64,000 bases of DNA from Candidimonas sp. Lineage in GTDB: Bacteria > Pseudomonadota > Gammaproteobacteria > Burkholderiales > Burkholderiaceae_B. Within the stretch, counting starts at the first letter, position 1, and every line of letters begins with the position of its first letter. Below, one piece after another: positions 27,948 to 39,530 of the stretch. Below the pieces are notes generated by a model. The model worked only from the letters and a program-made list of their open reading frames with translations. It did no database searches and was not told the origin of the DNA. The DNA lies in assembly GCA_004297945.1 (NCBI GenBank), contig SCRC01000117.1, forward strand, positions 29,485 to 93,484, in the 5' to 3' direction. The translations under genes were made by a program, and so were the position numbers.

Positions 27948-30818
27948 TTACTTGGTCAGCATATAACCCTTGAACTTGGCCGCAAGCGCCGCCTCGACCA
28001 AGGCTTTCTGCTGTTCCTGGTGTTTGGCCATATAACCCACGGCCGGGGATCCTGAGGCCACGCGTCCCGCGTACCCCAGCCGTTGACCTTCAGCCATATT
28101 CTCGTAAATATGATGCTGAACATAAAACCAGGCCCCCTGATTCTGGGGTTCATCCTGAACCCAAACGACCTCGCGGGCTGCAGAGTATTTTTGCAGTTCG
28201 GCCTGAAATGCTTTATGCGCAAACGGATACAACTGCTCTACGCGCAAAATAGCTATGTCGTTGCGGCCGGCATCGGTACGCGCATGCACCAGGTCGTAAT
28301 ACACCTTGCCCGAGCACACCAAAACGCGTTTGACGTCCGCAGCGGCCACGTTTTCGTCCTGCTCGCCAATGACTGGCAGGAAATGGCTGGTCGCCAGATC
28401 GGACAACGGCGAGGTGGCGTCTTTGTTGCGCAGCAAAGACTTGGGCGTGAAGATAACCAGGGGCTTGCGAAACGGCCGGATCATCTGGCGGCGCAAGACG
28501 TGGAAAATCTGGGCGCTATTGGTCGGCTGAACCGCCTGAATATTATTGTCTGCGCACAATTGCAGAAAACGTTCGATGCGCGCCGACGAATGCTCGGGGC
28601 CCTGACCTTCGTAGCCATGAGGCAACATCAGCGTCAGGCCGCACTGGCGACCCCATTTGGCTTCACCCGAGGTAATGAACTGGTCTATCACCACCTGCGC
28701 GCCATTGACGAAGTCGCCGAACTGCGCCTCCCATATCGTGAGGGTATGCGGATCGGCCGAAGCGTAACCGTATTCGAACCCCAGCACGGCTTCCTCAGAC
28801 AGGACGGAATCGATGACGGTAAACGGCGCCTGGCTTTCCGACACGTTCTGCAGCGGAATATAAGTACCGTCATCCCAGCGTTCGCGCTTTTGGTCGTGCA
28901 GCACGGCATGGCGATGCGAGAACGTGCCGCGGCCCGAATCCTGCCCGGTAATGCGCACGCCATATCCCGACGAAACCAGCGTCGCGAAGGCCAGATGCTC
29001 TCCCATGCCCCAATCGAGCCTGTGCTCGCCACGGGCCATAAGCCGACGATCGTTGAGCATCTTGCTGACCAATGGGTGTACGGTAAAGTTTTCGGGAACC
29101 GCCGTGATGCGTTCCCCGATGCGGGTCAGCTCGGTCAATGGAATTCCCGTGTCGGCCTGATCAGTCCATTTGGCGCCCAAAAACGCCGACCAATCGGTTG
29201 CGTATTTGTTCTTGAAGTCGGTAAGCACCGGCTCAATGGAGCGGTGCCCGTCTTCAAGCAACTGGCGGTAGTCTTTAACCATCTGATCGGGTTCGCCTTC
29301 GGCCAGCACACCCTGGGCTACCAGTTTGTCGGCATACACCTTGCGGCTGCCCGGATGCTTGCCTATGCTTTTGTACATAAGCGGCTGCGTCAGCGACGGG
29401 GTGTCTTGTTCGTTGTGACCCAATTTACGAAAGCACACGATATCGATCACGACATCGTGGTGGAACTGCAGGCGATAGTCGAGTGCAAGCTGCGTCACAT
29501 ACACCACGGCTTCGGGATCATCGCCATTCACATGGAAAACCGGCGCTTCAATCATTTTTACGACGTCGGTGCAATACAGCGTAGATCGCGTATCGCGCGG
29601 ATCGGAGGTCGTAAAGCCGATCTGGTTGTTGATGACGATATGCAAGGTGCCGCCCGTGCCATAGCCACGGGTCTGCGCCAGGTTGAGCGTTTCCATGACC
29701 ACGCCCTGCCCTGCAAAGGCCGCATCGCCATGCACCAGAACCGGCAAAACCTCGTTGCCTTCTTCGTCGCCGCGGCGATCCTGGCGTGCGCGCACGCTGC
29801 CTTCAACGACCGGGTTGACGATTTCCAGGTGCGAGGGGTTGAATGCCAGCGACAAATGCACCGGGCCGCCGCGCGTGGAAAGATCGCTGGAAAAGCCGTT
29901 ATGGTATTTGACGTCGCCGTCGGTCAAGCCTTCGGTGTGCTTGCCTTCGAATTCGGCAAACAGATCGCCAGGCATCTTGCCCATGATATTGACCAGCATG
30001 TTCAGGCGCCCGCGATGCGCCATACCCACGACCAACTCCTGCACTCCGTTTTCGCCGGCATGGTTGACAACCTCATCCATGGACGCGATGAAGCTCTCGC
30101 CCCCTTCGAGGGAAAATCGCTTCTGCCCCACATACTTCGTGTGCAGGAAACGCTCGAGGCCTTCTGCTTCGGTCAACTGCCGCAATATATAGCGCTTGCG
30201 CTCGGTCGAGTATGTTGGCACACCCATGGTCGACTCCAGGCGCTCCTGGATCCAGCGCTTGGCGGCCTGGTCGGAAATATGCATGAATTCGGCACCCACG
30301 CTGCGGCAATAGGTGTCGCGCAACGCCTTTAACAGGTTGCGCATGGTCATCGTGTCGGCTTTGGTGAAATACGAATTGCTGGCCGCGTACACCTGATCGA
30401 GATCGGACTCGGTCAGACCGTAAAAACCTGGATCCAGTTCAGGAATGGCCGGGCGGTCGTGGCGCTTGAGCGGATCGAGCTCGGCAAACCGAGCTCCAAG
30501 AGACCGATAGGCCGCAATCAGGGACTGTACATAAACCTGCTTGCTCGCCACCGCCAGGTCGGGTTCCTGGGCACGCGCCACAAAAGTATTGGCGCGAGCG
30601 CGCTGGGCAAAGGACTCGACGATAGGCGCATGAGCCTGATCGCGCGTGGCTTCTCGGCCATCGGATGCAGGCAAATGCTGGAGCTGATCGAAGTAATCGC
30701 GCCACTGGTCGGCAACCGACCCGGGGTTGTCCAGATAGGACTCGTAGAGTTCCTCTACATAAGGTGCGTTACTGCCGAAAAGGTATGAATTGGATTGAAG
30801 TTCTATTTCCGATGACAT
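27948..30818 (-). CDS. odhA: 2-oxoglutarate dehydrogenase E1 component
   Basis: Thiamine-diphosphate enzyme that decarboxylates 2-oxoglutarate and passes succinyl to OdhB. 956 residues, family length. It has an N-terminal E2-interaction helix (SNSYLFGSNAPYVEELYESY), active-site segments MAHRGRLNMLVNIMGK (near residue 265) and HGDAAFAGQGVVMET (near residue 367), and the C-terminal RIERFLQL and GSPAVGYMAKHQ stretches typical of SucA. First gene of odhA-odhB-lpd and divergent from maeB across a 326-bp gap. Confidence 0.97.
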   Translation of the reverse strand: MSSEIELQSNSYLFGSNAPYVEELYESYLDNPGSVADQWRDYFDQLQHLPASDGREATRDQAHAPIVESFAQRARANTFVARAQEPDLAVASKQVYVQSLIAAYRSLGARFAELDPLKRHDRPAIPELDPGFYGLTESDLDQVYAASNSYFTKADTMTMRNLLKALRDTYCRSVGAEFMHISDQAAKRWIQERLESTMGVPTYSTERKRYILRQLTEAEGLERFLHTKYVGQKRFSLEGGESFIASMDEVVNHAGENGVQELVVGMAHRGRLNMLVNIMGKMPGDLFAEFEGKHTEGLTDGDVKYHNGFSSDLSTRGGPVHLSLAFNPSHLEIVNPVVEGSVRARQDRRGDEEGNEVLPVLVHGDAAFAGQGVVMETLNLAQTRGYGTGGTLHIVINNQIGFTTSDPRDTRSTLYCTDVVKMIEAPVFHVNGDDPEAVVYVTQLALDYRLQFHHDVVIDIVCFRKLGHNEQDTPSLTQPLMYKSIGKHPGSRKVYADKLVAQGVLAEGEPDQMVKDYRQLLEDGHRSIEPVLTDFKNKYATDWSAFLGAKWTDQADTGIPLTELTRIGERITAVPENFTVHPLVSKMLNDRRLMARGEHRLDWGMGEHLAFATLVSSGYGVRITGQDSGRGTFSHRHAVLHDQKRERWDDGTYIPLQNVSESQAPFTVIDSVLSEEAVLGFEYGYASADPHTLTIWEAQFGDFVNGAQVVIDQFITSGEAKWGRQCGLTLMLPHGYEGQGPEHSSARIERFLQLCADNNIQAVQPTNSAQIFHVLRRQMIRPFRKPLVIFTPKSLLRNKDATSPLSDLATSHFLPVIGEQDENVAAADVKRVLVCSGKVYYDLVHARTDAGRNDIAILRVEQLYPFAHKAFQAELQKYSAAREVVWVQDEPQNQGAWFYVQHHIYENMAEGQRLGYAGRVASGSPAVGYMAKHQEQQKALVEAALAAKFKGYMLTK

Positions 30819-31144
30819 GAATGCGCTTCACCTATCCGAGTGCCTGACTCGTTACGATGCAGGGAAAAACCTTCCGCGACACGGCCAGACCGGTTAGCGG
30901 ATAGCAGGGCAGAAGGCAACGTACGACGCCTTAATAAGCCGTATTCGATACAGTATAGCTCGGGGAACCGCATAAAGTAAGCATGGCGCTTGCAAACCCG
31001 CTTAAATACGATTCGGGCGTTGGCATTAACAAACACCCCCGGCTTCAAAGGGCCAATATTGCATTGCAAAACCACGCGCCTGCAAACTCTGCTGAAATAC
31101 GCCTGTTAATCAATTCGCTGCATGCCACCCGGAGCACTTCCATC
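30819..31144. other. Divergent intergenic region odhA/maeB
   Basis: 326 bp without a credible gene. On the minus strand TATACT (30957-30952) could be a -10 box for odhA, though no good -35 is seen at the right distance. A small inverted repeat GTAT-TCG-ATAC lies at 30941-30951. GGAG at 31133-31136 is the likely Shine-Dalgarno of maeB. The frame of maeB is open back to 30983 but that stretch has no family similarity. Confidence 0.45.
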
Positions 31145-33442
<2,298 letters not shown>

Positions 33443-33450
33443 AAAACGCG

Positions 33451-33537
33451 TGTAGCGGCAGCCCTTGTGGCTGCCATCGACGCAATAACCTGCACCCTGT
33501 TTAACAAAAATGCCACCCACAAGGGGTGGCGCTACAT
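33451..33537. repeat. REP-like pair with flipped stem base pair, between maeB and gltA
   Basis: The left copy is GGCAGCC/GGCTGCC. The right copy has the variant stem GCCACCC/GGGTGGC, where both arms changed together relative to GGCACCC/GGGTGCC. Tails point outward here, unlike most pairs in the window. The genes on either side are convergent. Confidence 0.9.
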
Positions 33538-33549
33538 GCTACCTGCTAA

Positions 33550-34854
33550 TTAACGACTCTTGGAAACGTTGCGTACCACTGAGCCGGTGTATAGCTGACG
33601 CGGACGGCCGATCTTGTAGTCGGGATCGGACAGCATTTCGTTCCATTGGGCGATCCAGCCCACCGTACGGGCCAATGCGAAAATGGCAGTGAACATCGAT
33701 GTGGGAATGCCAACAGCGCGTTGCACGATACCCGAATAAAAATCGACATTGGGATACAGCTTGCGCTCAACGAAATAAGGATCTTCAAGGGCGATGCGTT
33801 CAAGTTCCATGGCCAGCTTGAACAAGGGGTCTTTCTCCAGGCCCAGCGCCGCCAGCACTTCCTTGCAAGTCTGTTGCATCAACTTGGCGCGCGGGTCGTA
33901 ATTTTTATAAACACGGTGGCCAAAACCCATCAGACGTACACCCGACGTTTTATCCTTGACCTGTTGCATGAATTCGCCCACTTTCTCGATGCCGCCATTG
34001 GCTTGCAAATGTTCAAGCATTTGCAAGCAGGCTTCGTTGGCGCCCCCATGTGCGGGCCCCCAAAGGCATGCTACGCCAGCGGCAATCGCGGCAAAGGGAT
34101 TGGTGCCCGACGAACCACACAGACGCACCGTTGAGGTTGACGCATTTTGTTCGTGATCAGCATGCAAAATGAAAATCCGATCCAACGCGCGCTCCACCAC
34201 GTCATTGACCTGATAGTCTTCACATGGATTGCCAAACATCATGCGAACAAAATTACCTGTGTAGGACAGATTATTCTGCGGATACACGTAAGGCTGACCT
34301 TGCGAAAATTTATACGCCATAGCCACCAGCGTGGGCATTTTGGCGATCAGGCGAATCGCCGAAACGTCGCGATGGTGCGGATTGGTAATGTCGGTGGAGT
34401 CATGATAGAACGCTGCCATCGCACCCACCAGGCCGGTAAGGACTGCCATGGGATGCGCGTCGCGGCGAAAGCCACGCAGGAAGAAATGCATTTGTTCGTG
34501 CACCATGGTGTGATGCGTCACCAAGGAATCGAACTCTGCCTTCTGACTAGCGTTGGGTAACTCACCGTTCAAAATAAGGTAGCTGACATCCATGAAGTCG
34601 CAATTGACGGCGAGCTGGTCGATGGGATAGCCGCGATACAGCAGTTGTCCTTTATCGCCGTCAATGTACGTGATGGCCGATTCGCACGAGGCCGTAGCCA
34701 TAAAGCCCGGATCGTACGTAAACATGCCTGTCTCGCCATACAGCTTGCGGATGTCGATAACATCGGGGCCAACAGTACCCTGATAAACGGGGAAGTCAAT
34801 CGGCGCAGTGCCGTCGGAAAACGATAAGGTGGCTTTTTTGTCTGACAGTTGCAT
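33550..34854 (-). CDS. gltA: Citrate synthase, type II (NADH-regulated class)
   Basis: Condenses oxaloacetate and acetyl-CoA. 434 residues, the length of the hexameric Gram-negative enzyme. Catalytic region [10 protein letters not shown] (near residue 236) and the oxaloacetate-binding [14 protein letters not shown] (near residue 312) are present. It is the last gene of sdhCDAB-sdhE-gltA, 19 bp after sdhE. This is distinct from the shorter PrpC-type enzyme at 41.5 kb. Confidence 0.97.
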   Translation of the reverse strand: MQLSDKKATLSFSDGTAPIDFPVYQGTVGPDVIDIRKLYGETGMFTYDPGFMATASCESAITYIDGDKGQLLYRGYPIDQLAVNCDFMDVSYLILNGELPNASQKAEFDSLVTHHTMVHEQMHFFLRGFRRDAHPMAVLTGLVGAMAAFYHDSTDITNPHHRDVSAIRLIAKMPTLVAMAYKFSQGQPYVYPQNNLSYTGNFVRMMFGNPCEDYQVNDVVERALDRIFILHADHEQNASTSTVRLCGSSGTNPFAAIAAGVACLWGPAHGGANEACLQMLEHLQANGGIEKVGEFMQQVKDKTSGVRLMGFGHRVYKNYDPRAKLMQQTCKEVLAALGLEKDPLFKLAMELERIALEDPYFVERKLYPNVDFYSGIVQRAVGIPTSMFTAIFALARTVGWIAQWNEMLSDPDYKIGRPRQLYTGSVVRNVSKSR

Positions 34855-34873
34855 TACTCTATTCCTTAAAAAT

Positions 34874-35134
34874 TTACAGCTCTCGCATTTGGGCTACCAA
34901 CCGACGAATTGCCACGGTATTGTAGGGCCCGTCAGGCTCGGTACGAGCCAGCAGGACATCCAGCAATTCGTTGTCGCCCATCTCAAACAGGGCCGTCAGT
35001 GCAGAAACGTCGGTATCGGTCAACTGGGTCTCGTAGCGATCCAGAAACCGGGTAAGGATCAGGTCGTTTTCTAACAATCCACGACGCGCTCGCCAACGCA
35101 GACGGGCGCGTTCCAGCTCGGATAAGGTGCTCAT
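34874..35134 (-). CDS. sdhE: Succinate dehydrogenase flavinylation/assembly factor SdhE
   Basis: 86-residue helical protein of the SdhE/SDHAF2/YgfY family that promotes covalent FAD attachment to SdhA. The conserved [26 protein letters not shown] stretch (the RGxxE motif, here RRGLLEND, near residue 18) is visible. It lies between sdhB (13 bp) and gltA (19 bp), the usual betaproteobacterial place. Confidence 0.93.
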   Translation of the reverse strand: MSTLSELERARLRWRARRGLLENDLILTRFLDRYETQLTDTDVSALTALFEMGDNELLDVLLARTEPDGPYNTVAIRRLVAQMREL

Positions 35135-35147
35135 ACAAATGCCAGCC

Positions 35148-35864
35148 CTAGACAGCGCGCCGGACCAGCATTTCCTTGATTTTGCCTATGGCATGCGAAG
35201 GGTTCAACCCCTTGGGACAAACGTCCACGCAATTCATGATGGTATGGCAGCGAAACAGACGATACGGATCTTCAAGGTTATCCAGCCGCTCGCCAGTCGC
35301 TTCGTCGCGGCTGTCGACAATAAAGCGATAGGCTTGCAGCAAGCCGGCCGGGCCCACGAACTTGTCGGGATTCCACCAGAAAGACGGGCACGCCGTTGAA
35401 CAGCAGGCGCACAAAATACACTCGTACAGGCCATTGAGCTCTTCGCGCGCTTCAGGTGTTTGCAGCCGCTCTTTTTCGGGAGGCGGCTGGTCGTTGATCA
35501 GATAAGGCTTGATCGAATGGTACTGGTTGAAAAAATCTGTCATGTCGACGACCAGGTCGCGCACCACCGGCAATCCTGGCAAAGGCCGCAGCACAATGGG
35601 TTCTTTCAGGTCGAGCAGGTTGGTGATACAGGCCAGGCCATTTTTGCCATTGATATTCATGGCGTCCGACCCGCACACGCCTTCACGGCACGACCGGCGC
35701 AATGTCAGGCTGTCGTCGACGTCGCTTTTAATGCGCAATATGGCATCGAGCAACATTTTGTCGGTAGGCTGCAGCTCGACCTCGAGCTTTTGCATATAGG
35801 GGCGCTCGTCCTTGTCGGGATCGTAGCGATAAATTTCAAACTTAACGATGCGTTTTTGAGTCAT
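35148..35864 (-). CDS. sdhB: Succinate dehydrogenase iron-sulfur subunit
   Basis: 238 residues carrying electrons from SdhA FAD to quinone. All three cluster ligands are seen: SCREGVCGSDAMN plus a later Cys in GLAC for the 2Fe-2S cluster (near residues 58-78), CILCACCSTACP (near 152) and CHTIMNCVDVCPKG (near 209) for the 4Fe-4S and 3Fe-4S clusters. Third subunit gene of the sdh operon, 13 bp from sdhA. Confidence 0.97.
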   Translation of the reverse strand: MTQKRIVKFEIYRYDPDKDERPYMQKLEVELQPTDKMLLDAILRIKSDVDDSLTLRRSCREGVCGSDAMNINGKNGLACITNLLDLKEPIVLRPLPGLPVVRDLVVDMTDFFNQYHSIKPYLINDQPPPEKERLQTPEAREELNGLYECILCACCSTACPSFWWNPDKFVGPAGLLQAYRFIVDSRDEATGERLDNLEDPYRLFRCHTIMNCVDVCPKGLNPSHAIGKIKEMLVRRAV

Positions 35865-35877
35865 TTCAATATCCTGC

Positions 35878-37656
35878 TTAGAACGTCCGCGGTTTGGGCG
35901 GGAAGCTGCCTACCGTCAGCGGCGTCAGTTGCACCGGTTTGTACTCAAGTCGGCGACCTTCGGAATACCATAAGGTGTGACGCAACCAGTTCACGTCATC
36001 GCGCGCGGGATAGTTGCTTAGAGAATGAGCACCACGGCTTTCGAAACGATTGGCCGCCGACTTGGTGGTCGCCAGCGCCACCTCTATCATATTGGTCAGT
36101 TCCAGCGCTTCGACGCGGGCCGTATTGAACACACGAGACTTGTCGGCAAACGAAATATTATTCACTCGCTCGGCGATGTTTTCGATTTGCGTGACGCCTT
36201 CGTTGAGCAAATCGAGCGAGCGGAATACGCCGCAGTGATGTTGCATGGAAACACGAATCGCGTTGGCCACATCCGCGACTTTCTCGCCCGATTTACGGGC
36301 TTCAAGTTTGTTGACCCGATCAACGGAGTAATCGATGGCCGATTCGGGAATGGGCTGATGCGCGTGCTTGCGCTCGGGGTGCGAATTGACAATGTGATTG
36401 CCTGCCGCGCGACCGAATACAACCAGGTCAAGCAAGGAATTGGTGCCCAGGCGATTGGCCCCGTGCACCGAAACTGCCGCGCATTCGCCAATGGCATACA
36501 AGCCATTGACGACTTTATTTTCACTATTCTGAGTGGTAACCACCTGACCGTACAGGTTGGCGGGAATACCTCCCATTTGGTAGTGTATCGTCGGCACAAC
36601 CGGGATCGGCTCCTTGATGGGGTCGACATTGGCGAACTTGATGGCGATCTCGCGAATGGACGGCAAGCGCTTTTGAATAGTCTCGGCACCCAGATGATCA
36701 AGCTTGAGCAGCACGTAACTACCATCCGTACCACAGCCCCGCCCTTCCTTGATTTCCTGATCCATCGAACGCGATACGAAGTCGCGCGGCGCCAGGTCTT
36801 TAAGGGTAGGCGCATAACGCTCCATGAAGCGTTCGCCATCTTTATTGAGCAAGATCCCGCCCTCGCCACGCACGCCTTCGGTAATCAGTACGCCGGCGCC
36901 AGCCACCCCGGTGGGGTGAAACTGCCAGAATTCCAGATCCTGCAAGGGCAAGCCCGCGCGCGCCGCCATGCCCAGGCCATCGCCGGTATTGATATAGGCG
37001 TTGGTCGAAGCCGCCCAGATGCGACCGGCGCCGCCCGTAGCCAGCACCGTGGTTTTGGCCTCCAGTACGTAAATATCGCCGGTTTCCATTTCAAGCGCGG
37101 TCACGCCCAGCACGTCGCCCGCTTCATTGCGCAGCAGGTCGAGCGCCATCCATTCGACAAAAAACTGGGTACGAGCTGCCACATTGCGCTGATACAGGGT
37201 ATGCAATAAAGCGTGGCCCGTGCGGTCGGCGGCCGCACAGGCGCGCTGCACCGGCTTTTCGCCGAAGTTGGCCGTATGGCCGCCGAACGGGCGCTGATAA
37301 ATCGTGCCATTGGGGTTGCGGTCAAAAGGCATGCCGAAGTGTTCCAGCTCGTACACCGCATTGGGCGCTTCGCGGCACATGAACTCGATGGCGTCCTGGT
37401 CGCCGAGCCAGTCCGAACCCTTGACGGTGTCGTACATATGCCAATACCAGCTGTCTTCGCTCATGTTGGACAACGACGCACTAATACCGCCTTGAGCAGC
37501 CACCGTGTGCGAACGGGTGGGAAACACTTTGGACAGTACTGCTACAGACAAGCCCGCCTGCGCCAATTGCAAAGAGCAACGCATGCCGGCCCCGCCGGCG
37601 CCCACCACCACCACATCGAACTGGCGGCGAGGTAGGGAATTTTTGACAGCAGCCAC
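35878..37656 (-). CDS. sdhA: Succinate dehydrogenase flavoprotein subunit
   Basis: 592-residue catalytic subunit oxidising succinate to fumarate. It shows the N-terminal FAD-binding GAGGAGMRCSLQLAQAG (near residue 20), the FAD-linking His in RSHTVAAQGG (near residue 48), and active-site HPTGVAGAGVLITEGVRGEGG (near residue 246) with catalytic Arg in the later RLGTNSLLDL region. It starts 3 bp after sdhD. Confidence 0.97.
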   Translation of the reverse strand: MAAVKNSLPRRQFDVVVVGAGGAGMRCSLQLAQAGLSVAVLSKVFPTRSHTVAAQGGISASLSNMSEDSWYWHMYDTVKGSDWLGDQDAIEFMCREAPNAVYELEHFGMPFDRNPNGTIYQRPFGGHTANFGEKPVQRACAAADRTGHALLHTLYQRNVAARTQFFVEWMALDLLRNEAGDVLGVTALEMETGDIYVLEAKTTVLATGGAGRIWAASTNAYINTGDGLGMAARAGLPLQDLEFWQFHPTGVAGAGVLITEGVRGEGGILLNKDGERFMERYAPTLKDLAPRDFVSRSMDQEIKEGRGCGTDGSYVLLKLDHLGAETIQKRLPSIREIAIKFANVDPIKEPIPVVPTIHYQMGGIPANLYGQVVTTQNSENKVVNGLYAIGECAAVSVHGANRLGTNSLLDLVVFGRAAGNHIVNSHPERKHAHQPIPESAIDYSVDRVNKLEARKSGEKVADVANAIRVSMQHHCGVFRSLDLLNEGVTQIENIAERVNNISFADKSRVFNTARVEALELTNMIEVALATTKSAANRFESRGAHSLSNYPARDDVNWLRHTLWYSEGRRLEYKPVQLTPLTVGSFPPKPRTF

Positions 37657-37659
37657 GGC

Positions 37660-38043
37660 TTATAGACTCCAGAGAATTTTTGCAAAAAAGATGACCGATC
37701 CTGCCAGCCAGAGCACGGTGAGCACTTCCAGCAGCAAGCGCACGCCTGTAGGCTTGGCGTAGTCCATCCAGATATCGCGCACGCCTATCCAGGCATGCCA
37801 GGCAAGGGATAAAAAAGCCAGTGTTGCCAGCAGTTGCCCAAGCGGTATGCCTACAAAATGAAAGGTGAACAGATGGCGCCAGCCTTCGAAATTAAGGCTA
37901 GAAGTGAAAACGGCTCCGACGAGGAGGATCAACGTGTAAACAGCCATGATGATGGCCGTCATGCGCTGAATGAGGAAATCCCGCGAGCCGTAATGAGCGC
38001 CCACCACCAAGCGCCGGGTACCAATGCGTTCTTGCGTCGCCAT
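37660..38043 (-). CDS. sdhD: Succinate dehydrogenase membrane anchor SdhD
   Basis: 127 residues from the ATG at 38043, which overlaps the sdhC stop by one base (TAATG). Three transmembrane helices (about residues 28-48, 60-80, 98-120) and the conserved SRDFLIQRMTAIIMAVYTL start plus HAWIGVRDIWMDY, a segment contributing to the quinone and heme site. A GTG two codons upstream is less likely. Confidence 0.92.
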   Translation of the reverse strand: MATQERIGTRRLVVGAHYGSRDFLIQRMTAIIMAVYTLILLVGAVFTSSLNFEGWRHLFTFHFVGIPLGQLLATLAFLSLAWHAWIGVRDIWMDYAKPTGVRLLLEVLTVLWLAGSVIFFAKILWSL

Positions 38044-38456
38044 TACCACGCTCCAAACAATTTAAGGCCAAAGACCACAGTGAGCGCCAAGCTGACGCCA
38101 AACACGATACCTGCACTTTTTTGGGCGCTGGCTTTATCGACACCAATGTGCAGATCGATGGTCAGGTAACGAATCCCCGCACAGAAATGATGCAGATAAC
38201 CCCAGATCAAGACCAGCAAAATCAGCTTGGACAAAGGGTGGGCCGTATAGGCCTGCATAGAGGCAAACGATTCGGGCGATGAGACGCTCAACGCAAACAG
38301 CGGCAGTATCACCAGAGGCAGACTTAAAAATAACAAGACGCCGCTGATGCGATGAAAGATTGACGATTTACCGGCCGGGGGGAGTCGATAGCTCAGGATT
38401 TGAGAAATACCGATATTACGAAACTGCGGACGCGGCTTTGAAGCTGAACCAGACAT
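38043..38456 (-). CDS. sdhC: Succinate dehydrogenase cytochrome b556 subunit SdhC
   Basis: 137-residue membrane subunit. Three helices and the family segments RPQFRNIGISQILSYRLP, SIFHRISGVLLFL (quinone site Ser/Arg) and HHFCAGIRYLTIDLH, which provides the heme-ligating His. First gene of the sdhCDAB-sdhE-gltA operon; GAGG (38462-38465 on the minus strand) precedes the ATG. Confidence 0.94.
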   Translation of the reverse strand: MSGSASKPRPQFRNIGISQILSYRLPPAGKSSIFHRISGVLLFLSLPLVILPLFALSVSSPESFASMQAYTAHPLSKLILLVLIWGYLHHFCAGIRYLTIDLHIGVDKASAQKSAGIVFGVSLALTVVFGLKLFGAW

Positions 38457-38552
38457 GATGGCCTCGAAGTTATAACAAGCTATTTTTGATAAAGCGCAAG
38501 GGGTATTTTCGCCTATTTACGGTGGTCGCATCAAATTGGCGAAAAACTCGTT

Positions 38553-39323
38553 TTAATTCAAACTGTTTCTATAGTGAAACCGTTCTGTAACATATAACCC
38601 ACGGCGCAATTCCATGGGGCGATCACCGTAGGTATAAGACACCCGTTCAACCTGCAATAAGGGGTCGCCCACGTTGACCTTCAGCCATTGCGCCGGTTCC
38701 GCCGTGGCGGCAACGGCCTTGATTTTTTCGTCGGCGCGCACCATGCTCACCCCAAATTCAGATTCGAACAAGCCATAGAGCGGCCCCCGATAACGCGCCA
38801 GCGATTCCGCCGTCAGGCCACGAAACACCGAGCCGGGCAACCAGATATCGTCAAGAATGGTGGGCGTCAGATCAAACGATAACAAACGGCGCAAATTAAC
38901 AACCATATCGGCTGCGCGCACTTCCAGCAAACGCGCAACGTCGATGGGCGCCTTGACCCGCCGGCAGTCCAGAATCTGGCTGCCCGAAACCGGAGGTTTG
39001 CCGTCATCCGCAGCCAGGCGCAAAAACCGGTAGCGCACCTTGGCCTCGCTGTGGGTTGCCACAAACGTGCCTTTGCCTTGCCGGCGCAGCAGAAGATTTT
39101 CGGCTGCCAGATCATCGATGGCCTTACGCACCGTACCCTGGCTGACCTGAAAACGCGCCGCCAGTTCGAATTCGCTGGGTATGGCCTCGCCCGGCTTCCA
39201 TTCGCCCCGATCCAGACTTTGCACCAACAGCCCCTTGATTTGCTGATACAGCGGGCTAAAGGCCGCACTGCCAGCAGTACGATCGGCGTCGAGAACGCGA
39301 TCCAGGGGAGGGGTGTCAGGCAT
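38553..39323 (-). CDS. GntR-family (HutC subfamily) transcriptional regulator, probable TCA-cycle regulator
   Basis: About 256 residues from ATG 39323; a GTG seven codons upstream (39344) is possible. Winged HTH at residues 20-85 (PGEAIPSEFELAARFQVSQGTVRKAIDDL) and a UTRA ligand domain from about residue 90, so HutC subfamily. It lies between sdhC (same strand, downstream) and mdh (divergent). GntR genes at this position have been tied to succinate dehydrogenase/TCA control in related bacteria. A 23-bp palindrome upstream, repeated at acnB, is its likely site. Ligand unknown; a TCA intermediate is a natural guess. Confidence 0.88.
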   Translation of the reverse strand: MPDTPPLDRVLDADRTAGSAAFSPLYQQIKGLLVQSLDRGEWKPGEAIPSEFELAARFQVSQGTVRKAIDDLAAENLLLRRQGKGTFVATHSEAKVRYRFLRLAADDGKPPVSGSQILDCRRVKAPIDVARLLEVRAADMVVNLRRLLSFDLTPTILDDIWLPGSVFRGLTAESLARYRGPLYGLFESEFGVSMVRADEKIKAVAATAEPAQWLKVNVGDPLLQVERVSYTYGDRPMELRRGLYVTERFHYRNSLN

Positions 39324-39403
39324 AACGCGGGCGCGAAGAATCACGAAAAGTTTGCAACGCTGTGTATTGTCGCACGCTGGCGCTTTTGTGTCGAATACTC
39401 TTG

Positions 39404-39426
39404 TGTCTTATATAAGATATAAGATG
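39404..39426. promoter_or_regulatory. Palindromic operator upstream of mdh, shared with acnB
   Basis: Near-palindrome with arms TGTCTTATAT and ATATAAGATG around centre AAG; the outer two bases of the right arm do not pair. The first 20 bases are identical to the site at 44782-44804. It lies in the divergent gntR-mdh region, 1 bp upstream of a TTGACG -35 box. Confidence 0.75.
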
Positions 39427-39427
39427 A

Positions 39428-39456
39428 TTGACGTTAACGTCAGTTTCGACTACTCT
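39428..39456 (+). promoter_or_regulatory. Candidate mdh promoter, with overlapping palindrome
   Basis: -35 TTGACG (39428-39433), 17-bp spacer, -10 TACTCT (39451-39456; weak). A perfect 14-bp palindrome TGACGTTAACGTCA (39429-39442) covers the -35, so a second DNA-binding protein may act here. Confidence 0.5.
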
Positions 39457-39485
39457 TTTTCGCGTTGCAAAGGAATTAAACTGTC

Positions 39486-39500
39486 GAGTGACATTCACTC
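39486..39500 (+). repeat. Inverted repeat in the mdh leader
   Basis: GAGTGA-CAT-TCACTC, a perfect 6-bp-arm repeat 31 bp upstream of the mdh start codon. It would fold in the mRNA leader or serve as a protein site. Confidence 0.5.
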
Positions 39501-39530
39501 ACTCAACCTGTCATCTACCGGAGATTTTTC

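Noticed and set aside
28083..30332. 749-codon open frame on the plus strand opposite odhA
   Set aside because: It lies wholly antisense to a certain gene, has no recognisable motif, and follows from GC-rich codon use in odhA. Similar long antisense frames over maeB, gabT and sdhA were dismissed for the same reason.
30983..31144. Longer maeB start
   Set aside because: Malic enzyme homology starts at 31145, where a GGAG is well placed; the extension is low-complexity leader sequence.
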